In this document: positions 12,111 through 25,019 of the stretch, one piece after another
Position numbering within the stretch: position 1 is the stretch's first letter
How the letters are laid out: the number at the start of each line of letters is the position of its first letter
Origin: Lingula anatina
Lineage: Eukaryota; Brachiopoda; Lingulata; Lingulida; Lingulidae
Assembly (NCBI RefSeq): GCF_001039355.2
Contig: NW_019775479.1
Location: forward strand, 295,820-359,819
Direction of reading: 5' to 3'
DNA length: 64,000 nt
Notes under the pieces: model-generated
Told to the model about the DNA's origin: nothing
Database searches by the model: none
What the model saw: the letters and a program-made list of their open reading frames with translations, nothing else
Position numbers and translations under genes: made by a program

Positions 12111-14289
12111 TATAATCACCAGGTTTTCTGTATTCTACTCAATGCCAGGATTTGGTTGCATTCAGCAAGAGTCCCCACAGAGCTGGATCGATAGTTTTAT
12201 TGGGAATGAGCCCAAGATTACATAGACATACAGGCTGATTACATGCACCCAAGTACTAGTAATAAGGTCAAAATGACATAACTGTTATCAAACTGATATA
12301 TATATATATGTCTGAGCAGGAAAATTCCATGCAAAATTCTTCATTCTTTGTTAAAACAAAACCATTCTTATTTCTTTGATATACTTTTGTATTTTTCTAT
12401 TTTTTATTCATTTTTTAAAATATATGCTTTAGCATATCTGTTCTTGATCAGTCACTGTGGTATTTTTCCAGCTATTATCTTGTCAGACATGAAGCTGCTT
12501 TTGTATTTATCTTTGTGTATATATATGTATATATATGTATATAAAGGCAGTTTTCCACAGTTCATACATGTATGTCCTTTTAACTGCAGTGAAATAGTGA
12601 AGTGAAGTTTGTTCCCAACTTAACATTTAATGATAAACAAGGCCACAAACTGGACCAAGACTTGATAACGAAATTTATAAATAGATCTGGTACACCAATT
12701 TATAGGGCAATTTTATTTAAGATCGTTAATACTGTGGGATATCTGAAACCTTCTTGCCAAATTCTCTGAAATACTTATTATGACATGAAAACAGCTTATA
12801 TAATTACATCCAAATAATTCACTGTTTATTTCAAGAATGCATATGAAAAAAAAACATGGGAACAGGTATGGGTGACTGTTTTAAAATGTTCTCAACTTAC
12901 ATTGTAAGATTATGATAAACATGTACTAGTATCTATAATCAGAGGAAAATAGAACTGCTTTTTGAAAGCATCATTTAAGTTTCTTTCTGGAGGCCTCTGC
13001 CTGAAATCTTCTTTTATCAACATCCTTGACACACAGGCACACCCAGACACCTGTTTAATGTACATGTAAAAGCACCTTGTGCTATGGCTAGGCTACTCAT
13101 GTCCAAGGGACATAGAAAACTTCTTGCCATCCAGCAGTAGGTCAACTGACTATATACAGTCTGAATATATCTCATTATTGGTCAAAAGTCCAGTTCTTCA
13201 TGTGCACTGAGTCTGGTAAACACATACCCTTGTTACCTATTACACCACTTTTTTCCTGTTTGAGTTTGGAGAAAAATGTACTTGTACCTTTTAATCAACT
13301 GAATAGATTCTAATTAAAATATATATACTGACAGAAAGAAAAATAAAGTTATCACAATTATTTTATTGAACAGACACAAATACTTCAAGTTACCAATCTA
13401 TATCTATCATTTTTCTTCAGTTTTTAAAGTGACAAATAATATAGGGCAATGATGAATCTAAAAAACATTGATGTGCAGCAAATGAATACCATGAAAGAGT
13501 TCATTAACATGTATCAATTGGAATACTGTAATTCTGAAACATTCCTTCCTGTCGTCATCTAAAAAAAATTTGATTCAAGTGTTTAAGTAAACCAAAAGCT
13601 ATTGTAAAACTTGTTGAGCAGATACAAAAACTACAAGGCTTAAAAAAGTTAAATAACTGAAGTAACACTGTTTATTGGCCTGATATTTATAAGTCCAAAG
13701 GTCCACTGGGGCTAAGACTGAAATCAAAGCCACTCTTGTTTACAGAAATGCTGGTGAAAAAATCCAAGTTCTTCCCAACTAATGGATGGCACCTGCAGTG
13801 AAACCTTCAAACCAATTAGACTCTGAATACATATTAGGACCAATGAACATTAAAAATTTGTCTCTCTCAAATAAGAGTCATTGAACATATCATACCATCA
13901 AGATGCACTCAGCTAGGAAAAACAAACAAACAAACAAACACACCAAACGACAAACAAAAATTGCCACTTACCATGTTGTTTGCCGTTGTTAAAACTCTGT
14001 TTGGTTATTTTGTTTTCTCTGCAGAACCCTCTTGACCTCACAAACTGACTAACCTATTTGGATGATAGCATGGCCTTTAAGTGCCTTTGACAAAGAATGC
14101 TGGGTGAATCCAAGTGAGACATGCAGGGGAAGACAGGATGCTTGAAAGCCTTCAGCCTTCTGAAACAGATGACAGGTTCTAAAATCAATGGAACCCATTG
14201 CACAATAATTGGTGAAGATGACCTGAGGATTAAGTGAACAAGGACTATCTTTATAGTTAGCCAGGTACATGATGTCTGATGAGACCTGT

Positions 14290-14339
<50 letters not shown>

Positions 14340-17300
14340 GATTTTGTGACCTCAGTTGTTTCTTCTTACTGCAACTTAAACAGGATTGGTTTTGTTATCT
14401 CCTTTCACATTTAGGTCAATTGCCCTAGCCTCCTATGGCGCTAGCAAATATGAAGGTGAATCTGGGGTGAAGCTATATAAGTAAATAAACAACATGAAAG
14501 CAAGGCCAGAGGGACTGTATTATCATAAAAGTTCAAGAGGCAGACTAGAACTGAATGATATCAATGTGTTTTATAGAATAAAAATAATAATTACAATAAT
14601 AATAAAGTAATAATAATAATAATAAAACACTAAATTAAAAATGTTGAAAAAATAAGAAACTTGAAACCTGGGACCTACAAACTGTTTGGCACAATTTGGG
14701 GTTAAAGACTGAATGTTTCAAATTTGATGCTCCCCATAAAAAAAATACTGAAAATGAGATGGACTCTTTCAAAAACTGCCGTAAAAATCTGAAGACTTAA
14801 TGTTCCGATGAGAATATTGAAATGAAATGACACTTGAATACTCATCAAATTTCTTTTCTGTTAAAAATATCTCTTCTGAAATGTGTATCACCCAATTACA
14901 ATGACAGGACAAAATAAGTTTGTTTTTTGATTTCAGTCAAAATAAGGCAATTCTTGCATATGAAAACTTATTAAAGAGCTCCTTCTGAAACTGACATATA
15001 ATTATATACCAAAGTGGAGCAGAATAAATGTTAGTTAAAATGATAGGAATAAAAGAAAAATATTACTTTTACTTAATTAAGACTTAAATTTTAATCAAGG
15101 GGTAAATATTTCCATGTGGTACATCTCTAATCTTTGGTCCTAATCTTTGGTCCTGTCATAATTATATAGCATTTGCCACATTCCTTACTTTATTTGTCTT
15201 TCAGAAAATATTTTTTTACCCAGAAACTTGTCTAAAAATATCATTAATAAATTGAAAAAAGAAGAAAAAACAAACAAATAAATAGAGTAATAACAACAAA
15301 CATGTATAGAAGTGAATGGAATTCTACCAGACTAGTTTACAAAGAATAATGTAGTATTTAAAACCTAGAAAATTCTAATAGAAACAACCCAGTGGGCAAA
15401 ACTGAGGCTAAAGCCAATGGAACCCACATGGGTATTACTATCACTCATGGAATCCATTTGGATTTCTGTATGGAGAGATTGCAAAAGTCATCCAAATGGA
15501 TTCCTTCACTTGTTATACACATGGGTATATGAGCCTGGTCTGAAAAATTCCAAACCCTCCAAAAAAATCGATATTAACAATCAGGTTCACAATCTATGCA
15601 CACCCCTATTTGAAAAGTAGTTCAAGTCAATGGTGCCCTCATGCTCTGATTCAGAATTAGTGATAACCAACCTGATGGAAATTTCCACTGTTTATTTCCA
15701 GGGCCCAAAACATTTTTAGTACAGGGTAATTCAAAACAATATACTACATATATATTTAGTAAGGCTGAAATGCTAGCAAACCAGCAAATAATTTACACTC
15801 CTTGCCAAGTTGGGTCAGTTATAGATTAAAGAGCACCTGTCCTTTCCCATTCAGAGCTCCTTCCCCTTCTTCCAGGATTCCTGGTGGAGGGTTGTTCATA
15901 ACAATGCGTTAGCTGTGGATTCTTCAAAGAAATGTAATGTGATCCATGAAATGTAATGCCTTAAACTTTGCCATTGGATGACAGATGGAGGGCATATTGA
16001 GTGATAGCATTCTTTACTTATACATTGTTAACAGCTATTTTGGGATTTTTAAGAGCTTGCTTCTTTCTTTTTTGTGAATATGATAAAACCAGGTGCTTAG
16101 CATGGTGAGGTGACGAGTATGATTGTGCTTGATTTGGTTTTGGAAAGAAGAATAAAATATGGTTAAAAAGAAATGATATAAATGGCATTGCTGGAAAATG
16201 CAAATCATTAGGCATATAGACATTGCTATAATTATCTCATGATACCACACTGGTAGGTCGATCCAGGGCAGGGGGCAGCACACACACTCCACCAATCAAT
16301 TCTAATATTTTCTCTTTTTTATATCTTTTGCAGACATACCAAATGCAGGAGAGTGAATATATATTTTCTACCACTTTCTCCTCCTCCACATTGTAAAGTT
16401 TTGTGTCTGCCATTGTGTTATTTGTTCTACCCCTGCTTCCAGATGTGTATGCATCTCATCTGTGTGATCTGTTTGGATATCTAATGTAGCAAATGCAAAT
16501 GTGAACTTTCTGGGCAGGGTGGATGGTGGAAAGTTTCTTCATTTAGAGGTGAAGAATAGAATTAACATTTCTCAATTACAGTATAGGCATTCCTTAACGT
16601 GTGCACTGCACTTATTTCTAAAAATATGTTTGTAGTAATAACATCATTCTTAAAATTTTAATGAAATCTTTAGGTACCCGAAACTCACAAATCATGTTTA
16701 ATATACTTCCAAATGACCCAAATTGTCCCATATCTTTTCTTTTTGTAAAAGAGATTTTTTTATTTCATGGAAATGCCACTTCCTCGATTAAGGGTAATAT
16801 TTGTTACATGTATTTATTTCTAACATTGCCTCTGAGCTATTGGCGTTGGTGGACCTTTCCCAAAGGATAAGCACAAGTTGGACAAATAATTCCCACTTTT
16901 CCACTAAACGTTTATAATTCAATGGCTCTAATTACAATATATATAGCTATCCATTGGCCTATATATTGAGGGAAACAACAATCAAATTACATTCCTGTTA
17001 AAGTTAAACGTGAATACCAAAATTACGTTGGCCTTTCTTTGAAGAGTTCATATTGTCTGTATGATTTTAAAATATCAAATAGCTACAACCAACAGAACAT
17101 TGTTCTTTGTTTCTGTAATCATGTTGTTTCACTGCAATATCTATAATTACGCCTTACATTTAGCCCCATTTGGGACGAGGTCGTCTGCTTGCAGCCCATT
17201 GTGTACTACTTTTCCGTACCTTTTTGCACAGAAGAGCAGCAAGCACATTCAGAGCATCCTATCCCGACGCAATGGGCAGTTAATCGAAAGCTTTCGTTTT

Positions 17301-18391
17301 ACAACTTAAGCTCTGTTTGCGAGGATCTGAATGAGTGTGAAGATGGCTTTCCAAAACGCATCTCGTTTATCCAACCTCTCCTGTATAAAAATAAATTTTA
17401 AAAAAATATAAAGGAGAAATAACATCCTGCGTCCCCGAATAATATGATTCATAAATACGTCAATAAGAACCACATGGAAAAAAAGAAAAATCCAATTATT
17501 TTGGCAAACCACCTAACCTTTATAAACAAATTTCTACATCTGTAGAGAACGTAATATCTTTTAAAGGATTCCTTTTTTTCCGTTTGTAGAGAACGTACAC
17601 GGTAGGCCTAATATAGGGCCTACATGTATTTTACAGGATTCTTTTTTTTAAGGAAAAAAAAAAAAAACAATTAGCCTACCCACTGAGGAATCATTGATCG
17701 ACTCCTTCCTGCGTTTTGGACCAATGTTTTACACCCATTTCTTGATAAATATTTACTGGGTGGTTCTAAATGAATGGCCAGTCACCTTGACCGCCATTTT
17801 TCCTGAAGCTTAGGCCTAAATGTCAGAAGGAAGCATGATTTATTTTATTCATTTATTTGAGGGTTTTAAAGTTTAGGGACTGAATTGGGAAAGAAAGGCC
17901 CATGTAGTTTTGCAGGATATGTAGAGATAAAGATATGATTTGGAAAAGTTTTCAAACGGAAATAATGCAGTACTCGTATGCCTTTGGCTTTAAGTTTGAG
18001 ATCAATAGAGTAGGCCTAAGCTGTAACTCTATTTATTTTTAAGAAAATGTTTTTCTGGCTCTCTTTCTTTTCTTTTTAAAAGTTAATTGAACAGAGTACA
18101 GTTGAATTAAAAAACCGAAAACTCTTCTTTTAATGTTTAATCCTTAATGTACTTTGCAATGTGTTATCATCATCATCATCATTATAATTCAATGTTTTGC
18201 CAGATTTTTCTTTTATCTTTCAAGCAGATGAAAAACACAATAAGCGTCGCTTTTGCCATTTTCGGCAAAACGTCAACGTTGTGAGCAACAAACAAGACAA
18301 AATCTTCTCTTAGGAAATTTTATTAATCACCTGGGCTACAAAATGTTATAGACCTTTACAAGCCAATACAGAATAGACCATAGGCCTACGA
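12111..18391. other. intergenic, no gene seen
   Basis: Long AT-rich stretch with no exon I can support. It contains a (GA)n tract near 14290-14335, an (AAAC)n stretch near 13920-13940, an AAT-rich stretch near 14580-14625, and a loose hairpin near 15415-15530 (GGAATCCATTTGGAT pairs with ATCCAAATGGATTCC). A roughly repeated segment carries TGTAGAGAACGTA near 17541 and 17585. An AATAAA on the minus strand (18319-18324) probably serves the peptidase gene that follows. Confidence 0.5.
14290..14335. repeat. (GA)n microsatellite, about 23 units
   Basis: Uninterrupted alternating A and G over about 46 bp. Confidence 0.95.
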
Positions 18392-21121
18392 CTAACATGT
18401 TGGTCCAACTGTTATACCAACGCCGGCAAACGCAGTGGTCACGGCATTTTGGTCGTAGGTCAAGTCACCAGCCGCTTTCATGACGCCACACGCACCTGCT
18501 TGGAATGTCGACGTTGAGCTCCAGTACAGTCTGTTGGCTAAGGTCATGGTCTTGAAGGCCTTCTCGACATCCCAACCTGCAGAGGTGCTGAGAAGGTAAA
18601 ACGCTTTATTGAACACGCCGCTGCTGTAATGCACGTTTAGGCCGTCGTAGTAATTGTCTACGTGGTCAATAGATCTACCATCACTTGGAGGGTTTGACAT
18701 GCTTCGTAACCCACCGCCGCTCTTGGTTGTGTCCTGGCCGACTTGCCAGTCAACAGCGCCGTACAGATAGTATTCTAAGGCCTCTCCTGCCATGTCAGAG
18801 AAGGCCTCGTTCATACCTCCAGATTGGGTTCGGTACTCAAGCCCGGAATGGTCCTCTGTGAAACCATGAGCAAGTTCGTGCGCCATGACATTAAGGGTAG
18901 TCAGTGGGTGAAAGTACGTGTCACCGTCACCTATGAAACAGCGATTTCTCCAGTAGAATGCGTTCTCCATTCTGTCGCCAAAATGTACACCGACTTTCAC
19001 CGGTTTGGGGACGATGGCATCAAGGCCTGACCAGGTCTGGAACATTTCATAGGTTTTCTCTGCGAAGTAAAGAGCGTCGTTCGTAGGGCTGTAGGCGCCG
19101 TTTGTGACATCGGCGGCATTGTTAAAATCATTGGTACAGTCAACATTATAAACGCCCACCTGTGCCAGAAGTGCATCCATCTGTGAGCTTGTCATGCTCA
19201 TGGATCCCTGTCCACCACAGTTGTAGACCTGAACGTTAGGCGTGGAGAAAGAGCAGGTACTTGTCCCGGTTGCGCGGTCAAGAGGAAGATAACCATGGTC
19301 TCTACTGCTGCACGTCTCCTGGCGCTTTTTGGCCGATCTGCAAATATCACAAATATTGCTCACAAACATAACAGCAATGTGATGATTGAATAAGAACAAA
19401 ACAAGTATTGTAAGATACTTCTAACGAAAGACAAAGGCGAAAACTTTAGGTGAAACATTCAGCATCTGTTTACCCATATGATATGGGACCTGGATTGTCA
19501 TCTAACTTTATCATAGATAAAAATTCTTTCCAGAGACACAACTGCTCTTCCGGCAGTTGATATATAATAATTAAGGTCTGCTTTGTGGACACACTGTTCA
19601 TGATCTTTCAATGTGCCTCGTAATTTGTTCAAATCGTATTAAGGAAAAAAGTATAATACAGATGAGAGTAAAATATATATCCAAATTGGATTCGTAAAAA
19701 TATCAACATAACAAATTAAATTGTAATCTGTCACTTTGATCAATAATTACCCTGAGCCAATGTTCCTCCAACACCCTATGGACCTGAAATGAATGAAATG
19801 AATTCTTTGATATTCGTTGCTTGTGCATTTGTAAGAACAGAATGAAATTTAAAATTGTTACACTTAATAATTTATAACTTCTCAAGCTACACTCTCACGA
19901 GGATACGTAGTGCTTTAAATCTCAGTTGCTGCAGTATATACTTCCACGTCTCAAAAACCAGCGTTTTGCAAGACCATATAAAATATGTCACTTACGGTGG
20001 ACTTTGGGTCGGTGCTTGTGTCGGTGCTTGTGTCGGAGCTTGAGTCGGTGCTTGTGTCGGAGCTTGAGTCGGGGCTTGTGTCGGAGCTTGCGTCGGGGCT
20101 TGTGTCGGAGCTTGAGTCACTCCAGTTTCACTGCAGTCTCCTGCAGCATTTCCGTATACCCATTTGCCGCTTTTCACATTACCACCAACGCCCCTGATGT
20201 CAACTTTTTCTTTGGTGAGGCTTTCAAATGTCAACAAAATGGCACCATCGTTAGCATCTATGTAAAAGATCGGCTCACTGAATCCAGTTGTATCGTTGAC
20301 CATGGTGAAGCGTGTTTTCCAGGTAAGATGGGCTTTGGAATTGAAAATTGCAACTTCAAGATCAGCTTCTTCGTTCGCGACTGTAGCAACTTCAGCAGCT
20401 GACAAAACAGACTTTGCAATATCCAGGGCATCTGCCTTTGAAAGTGCTGGTTTTAGGTTGGATATATCCCCGTTGATGTCGCCATAGATAAGGCCAGCGA
20501 CCACGCTGTCAAAATGGCCCTTGTCTTCCTCCACAACCACCACAGTACCACGGACCGGAATATCATTCCACTTTTGGCGAAGTCTGACAAGTGTTCCCGT
20601 TGGAACGTTCACGGACTCGACGGCGCTTAGACTACTGCTTGCCTCGTAGGCGGCAGACGTGATAAGTTGGTTCGCGTTTTGGAAGTGACCCGTTGTTGCC
20701 ACCTCCTCTGCGTTGAGTTCCCTTGCTGCCTCACAAGAGTACATTGCTTCAGTGGACCAAAAGGGGAAAAAGAAATAACTGACTCAGTGATAGTGTTTGC
20801 TTAGACGAAAGAATTTTACTATCAATACTGACGTACACCCCGTATGATCTGGTAAGATACGATTCGAAACTGACGGAAATAAATATGTTTGAATCCAATA
20901 TTAAAACAGTTTCCATAAATGTTCTTATACGTCAAACGCAACATCGTGCTTTGTTACTGTGGTTGGTTGTAACCTTATATTCCGTATCTTATGCGAAAGT
21001 GCTACCTTAGGGTTAGAAAGATATTGAATATAATATGCACCTGAAGGCAACTGTTTTTAAGCATGTAAAATACGTATCACCTACCCAGCAGCAGTAAAGT
21101 TGCCTCCGCTATAAGACGCAT
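18392..21121 (-). CDS. secreted thermolysin-type (M4) zinc metallopeptidase, copy A, 3 exons, 577 aa
   Basis: Exons are 21085-21121, 19996-20746 and 18392-19337; phases are 1 and 2, giving 1,734 nt including TGA. Residues 1-19 form a signal peptide (MRLIAEATLLLLA...). A thermolysin/fungalysin-type propeptide follows (VRLRQKWNDIPVRG, then a PepSY-like FYIDANDGAILLTFESL). Then comes a linker of about ten TQAP repeats (about residues 223-262) and a basic site KKRQ at 266-269, where a furin-like protease could release the enzyme. The catalytic domain has HELAHG with H416, E417 and H420, the third ligand E440 in GGMNEAFSD, and the transition-state histidine in NVHYSSG. The family cleaves peptide bonds before hydrophobic residues outside the cell. 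Copy A is the most diverged of the three and alone has an intron between linker and catalytic domain. A minus-strand AATAAA lies about 70 bp past the stop. The family is mainly bacterial; animal members are sporadic. Confidence 0.9.
20000..20118 (-). repeat. coding minisatellite for the TQAP linker
   Basis: A 12-bp unit (ACACAAGCTCCG/ACTCAAGCTCCG on the coding strand) recurs about ten times and encodes Thr-Gln-Ala-Pro. Third-position and T/A variants alternate, giving a partial 24-bp higher-order period. Such a stretch is prone to length change and is likely O-glycosylated. Confidence 0.85.
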
Positions 21122-22879
21122 GTTTGTGACTTCTTTACCTTATAAAAATACTGAAATGATAAAATTGAAGCATCTTCTCAAAGAGAAAAAACATTTGCGT
21201 AAGATTTGTAAGTACTACAGGTGGATAAGAATTGTATATCTCCCCTAGAAAACCAAACTTGATCACACTTGCCCAATCAAAATTTCCCCTTGACCCAGAA
21301 TTTCGACTTTTCGCAGTTTCAGCGTTTTACACATGGTAAGTTTAAAGCCTGTTTTGCTTATCAATCACATAACCAGTTTTTTATTCTGTTTCATAAGCAA
21401 CTTATGTGTTACGATTCTTTTCATAAAAGTACACGTCACAGAAACGTGTACTCAAGTTGTATTAGACGGCGTGTTAGTAATAGGATATACATGTAGTTGA
21501 CAAATTCAACGGATGAATATGTAGGAAAATTATTAACTTACCGATGCACCGTGCAATCGCTCAATGTGCGATTCCTTTGAATCTGAGCCAACTTTAGAGT
21601 ATAGAATCGTTTTTATGGCTTTATAATGCGTAGGTGTGACAAATTATTACAATAGAATTAAGCAAGAAATAATGGCAGTGGCTTAAATAGAGACCCCTAT
21701 ACAGCTGGGTTCCTACGAGTGGCTAATCGTCATGTCGTCACATTTATTGTGGTCATGAGTACGGTGGCTTGTAACATGGGGATACCAAGAAAATTAATTC
21801 TTTTAGGACCATACACTCCATTTTGATTTATTATTTTCTTTTATTGGCCACGGGTTAGATTATCTACTGCATCTTATAATTTTACACCAGCATGTACATT
21901 GACTTTTTACAGTTGAGAGGCTTTTTGTAAAAACGTTTCCAGTGCAATAATAGTGGGATCCCTTTCACACGTCATATGATTTATGAATATCACTTTGTCG
22001 CAAAACATCATACAGTGTACCTACACTTTGGTATAGCTTACATCTAACTTTCTCACAATTGGGACACATAAAGTAAATTTGGTCTTCTGTGGATCTGAGA
22101 TCACCAACGCAATTAGGAACATGTTATACAGTGTTAATGTATGCGTATGTGCCTGTGCATATCTGCGTGTCTGTCAGTCTGTTTGTATGTGTGCAACAAA
22201 AAATACCAAAGTATTTGATACAGAATAGCCTGCTAAATGATATGCGTGTATAAAATATATATGTATAAGCATTATGATAAAGCCAATAAAAGATTCCGTT
22301 TTTCGGATGGGCAAAATATTTGTTGAGTAATTTCTTACCTCAAATGTATCAACTGACAAAATTTCAGTCAAGAGGTACATGTAGTAGGTCTCCCTAACTA
22401 ACAACAAAATGCACAAGTTTTTTGAACACCACCCAAATAATAAATTGACTTGAAACCATTTGCAGGTGTTGCCTGGCAGTTTTAACTTACCGATTCTTAC
22501 ACAAGTGACAAGTTCGTCACTACACGTTTGCACGTGTATGCAGGTGCATTATTAGAGTCACAAATTGGACATCAAATTAACCTTTTTAATGACGCACTAA
22601 ATTGTAGTTGTATGTAAGATTGTCCAGTGTCAAAGTTGAATGCCCTACCCCATCAAACGAATCGCACGTTATTGAGGCAAGTTGAATGTATTCTTCACAG
22701 CGCATTTTATTGGGGGATTAATCTCAAATTAACGTGGTTAACAAAGTGTGTGTGTTGCACATAGAAACAATAACTGCGAGTCATACCTCTCGGAAAGAAA
22801 TTAAAAGAGCCATTCACTATGGATTTATTTTTTGCAGTTACTAAATCCCATGCCGGGGAGCAATTTTCACAAAACATCT

Positions 22880-23922
22880 GGGCCTAGCTTTAAAAAAGGT
22901 GTTTAGCACTGACCAGTGTGTCAGCCTAACCAGTCGATAAATTATCTAAAGGCCGGTTAACTAAACGACGTTAAAAATTGAGCTTTATAAAGGACAATTT
23001 TACAGCCGGTAAGCTTAATAGTGTTGGAACAGTTTAAGCATTATTCAGATCATATTTGGAATAGAAATTTCCTAGAATGCATGATGTTGCTATGAACAAA
23101 ATAAAAGATCCCTCATCCCTAATATATCTTTCATACTACTTTGCTTTACTGTCTGCACACAATCTCTGAAATTGGCGGTAAAAAAAAGATACCAAGAACA
23201 CTCAATTGCTGCTTTATTACTTGTCATGATAACCAAGAGAACTGCCTCTGTGGCGAAAAATCTGAAGAAAAAAAAAGTTATTTTTATCATTTTCTGGAGC
23301 AAGATCATAAACTGTTCATTTTGTCAAAAATTAATTTTCCTGGGGTAAAGGACTACTATAGTGGTAAATGAATCCATTCCGACATTCAGATTTAGCCCCC
23401 GTTTTTTTTCTAAAGAGTTTTTTTTTTTTTTTGTAATATTCTCTTAAAAAATTATTACAGAGTGTAGCCATCTATGGTAGTCAGGTGATGTGGTGGCAAG
23501 CACAAGTTCCAGAATAATTGCTATTTTGGTGGTAAAATGGAATTCATATATTTCTTTGAGTTGTTTACAATGTTGGACATCATATGAACAGTTGTTATCC
23601 CTTAAAATATTTTCTAAATACGAAATTTCTAATCAGTTGCTGTATTAGAATTGCATTTCTTTTTTTTTTTAACTCGTTCTTAATCTTGCAGACATGAAAC
23701 TTTGAGTATTTCAGACAAACCTCAGGATTTTTGTCATATTTATCCAACGCTTACGAAATTTTAACTACCTCTTTTGAAAGTATTAATTTAACCGACCGTT
23801 TTGGAGTTTAACCGTTTGTTAGTGCTAAACATGGTTTATGAAACACGGTTAAAATTCGTTTAGTTACACGTTGGATTTAAACGTGGGTTTATACTAAACA
23901 GCCTTTATTTAACTGGGCCCTG
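22880..23922. mobile_element. possible diverged inverted-repeat element
   Basis: The left end GGGCCTAGCTTTAAAAAAGG followed by TGTTTAGCACT resembles the reverse complement of the right end, GGGCCCAGTTAAATAAAGGC followed by TGTTTAG. Further inside, AACTAAACGA occurs in the same relative order in both arms. The arms are clearly diverged and I see no target duplication, so this is tentative. Confidence 0.35.
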
Positions 23923-24225
23923 ATTTATTTGCGTTTACCCTAAAATGAAAGCAGATAATCCAACATAATTGTTTCGAACGGTGCAATTGACGACATAACC
24001 TGCCAATGGAGAACACGTGTTTCCAATTAAAGCGCACCTTCAACTTTACTGATAATGATCATGTGCGATTTGTCAACCTGCATTGCTCATTGAGCAAGCT
24101 TCAGGATGACATACCTGCAGGATATCTACAAAATGACACTAATCAATACAAGCCATGTCCTTTCTAACTTTAAACTGCCCATCATTACATTATAGCCTAT
24201 ACAAGGATGTAGCAGGATGGGAATT

Positions 24226-24246
24226 GGGGGGGGGGGGGGGGGGGGG
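24226..24246. repeat. G21 homopolymer
   Basis: Twenty-one consecutive G on the plus strand, followed by ATGGGGGG. Either a real poly-G tract or a place of assembly uncertainty. Confidence 0.9.
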
Positions 24247-25019
24247 ATGGGGGGTATCAGCTATCCCTCCCGTACTGCACCCCAAACGCTGTGGGCTTGT
24301 ACTATAAATTTTAGAGCAACTTGATCTATAGATTGTCCTGAATCAATCTTTGTCAATGTGGGGAATTTAGGGCAGTGGACCCTTTAGAGGCAAATTTCTT
24401 GCAAAATGGGGAAAGCATCGTGGGGGATAACTCTATGAAAACGAAATTTGCTCGTGTTTTTCGAAAATTGACCAACGTCATCGTCAATTTTTTTTTGTTT
24501 ATTCATGACATCGTACCCCAAAAGCAATTTTAAATCAATTTGGATATTTTGTTCGTGGATATTTAATCATTGTCATCACAACCATCTGGGAATAATGACA
24601 GTGAATTGAAATGGATTTTTAATGAAAGATCATCTCCACGTCATTTATGCCATACGGGTGGATCATGTGATTTGGGTTTTGCATACGTATAAGAATCGAT
24701 ACGATCGGTGCATCTTGGAGCGGTTTTTGCCAATCTGCTAACCAAAAGACGTACTAAACAGGTGAGGTGGCCTATGTTGAATTATCGTGGAAGAAATGAT
24801 TAAGATTCAATTGGTTAAACGCACACATAGATTCGTTGACTCCATTAATTTATTTATGCAAAATACAAATCTATTCCTCTTTGACAGTCCTTAAGAAAAT
24901 CGTACATACATATGTCGAGTAACAGAAAGGATATATCACCAATAATTCTACAGGGAATCAGTTATAATCAGTTATAATTTGAATTCAAGGTATTCAAAAG
25001 AGGAGAGAAGAGGCGCGAC

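Larger units (their letters stand above)
21122..25019. other. divergent intergenic region between peptidases A and B
   Basis: No gene is seen. It should hold the promoters of both peptidases (A to the left, B to the right), but no convincing core motif could be fixed. A probable diverged inverted-repeat element spans about 22880-23922, and a G21 homopolymer lies at 24226-24246. Confidence 0.5.

Noticed and set aside
15415-15530. Hairpin of GGAATCCATTTGGAT and its complement
   Set aside because: Only short arms with no target duplication or second copy seen; not enough to call an element.
19926-20402. Plus-strand frames opposite the peptidase A propeptide
   Set aside because: They are antisense shadows of the TQAP minisatellite and propeptide exon.
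22174-22533. 119-residue minus-strand frame
   Set aside because: Contains no recognisable domain and lies in AT-rich intergenic DNA without splice or start support.
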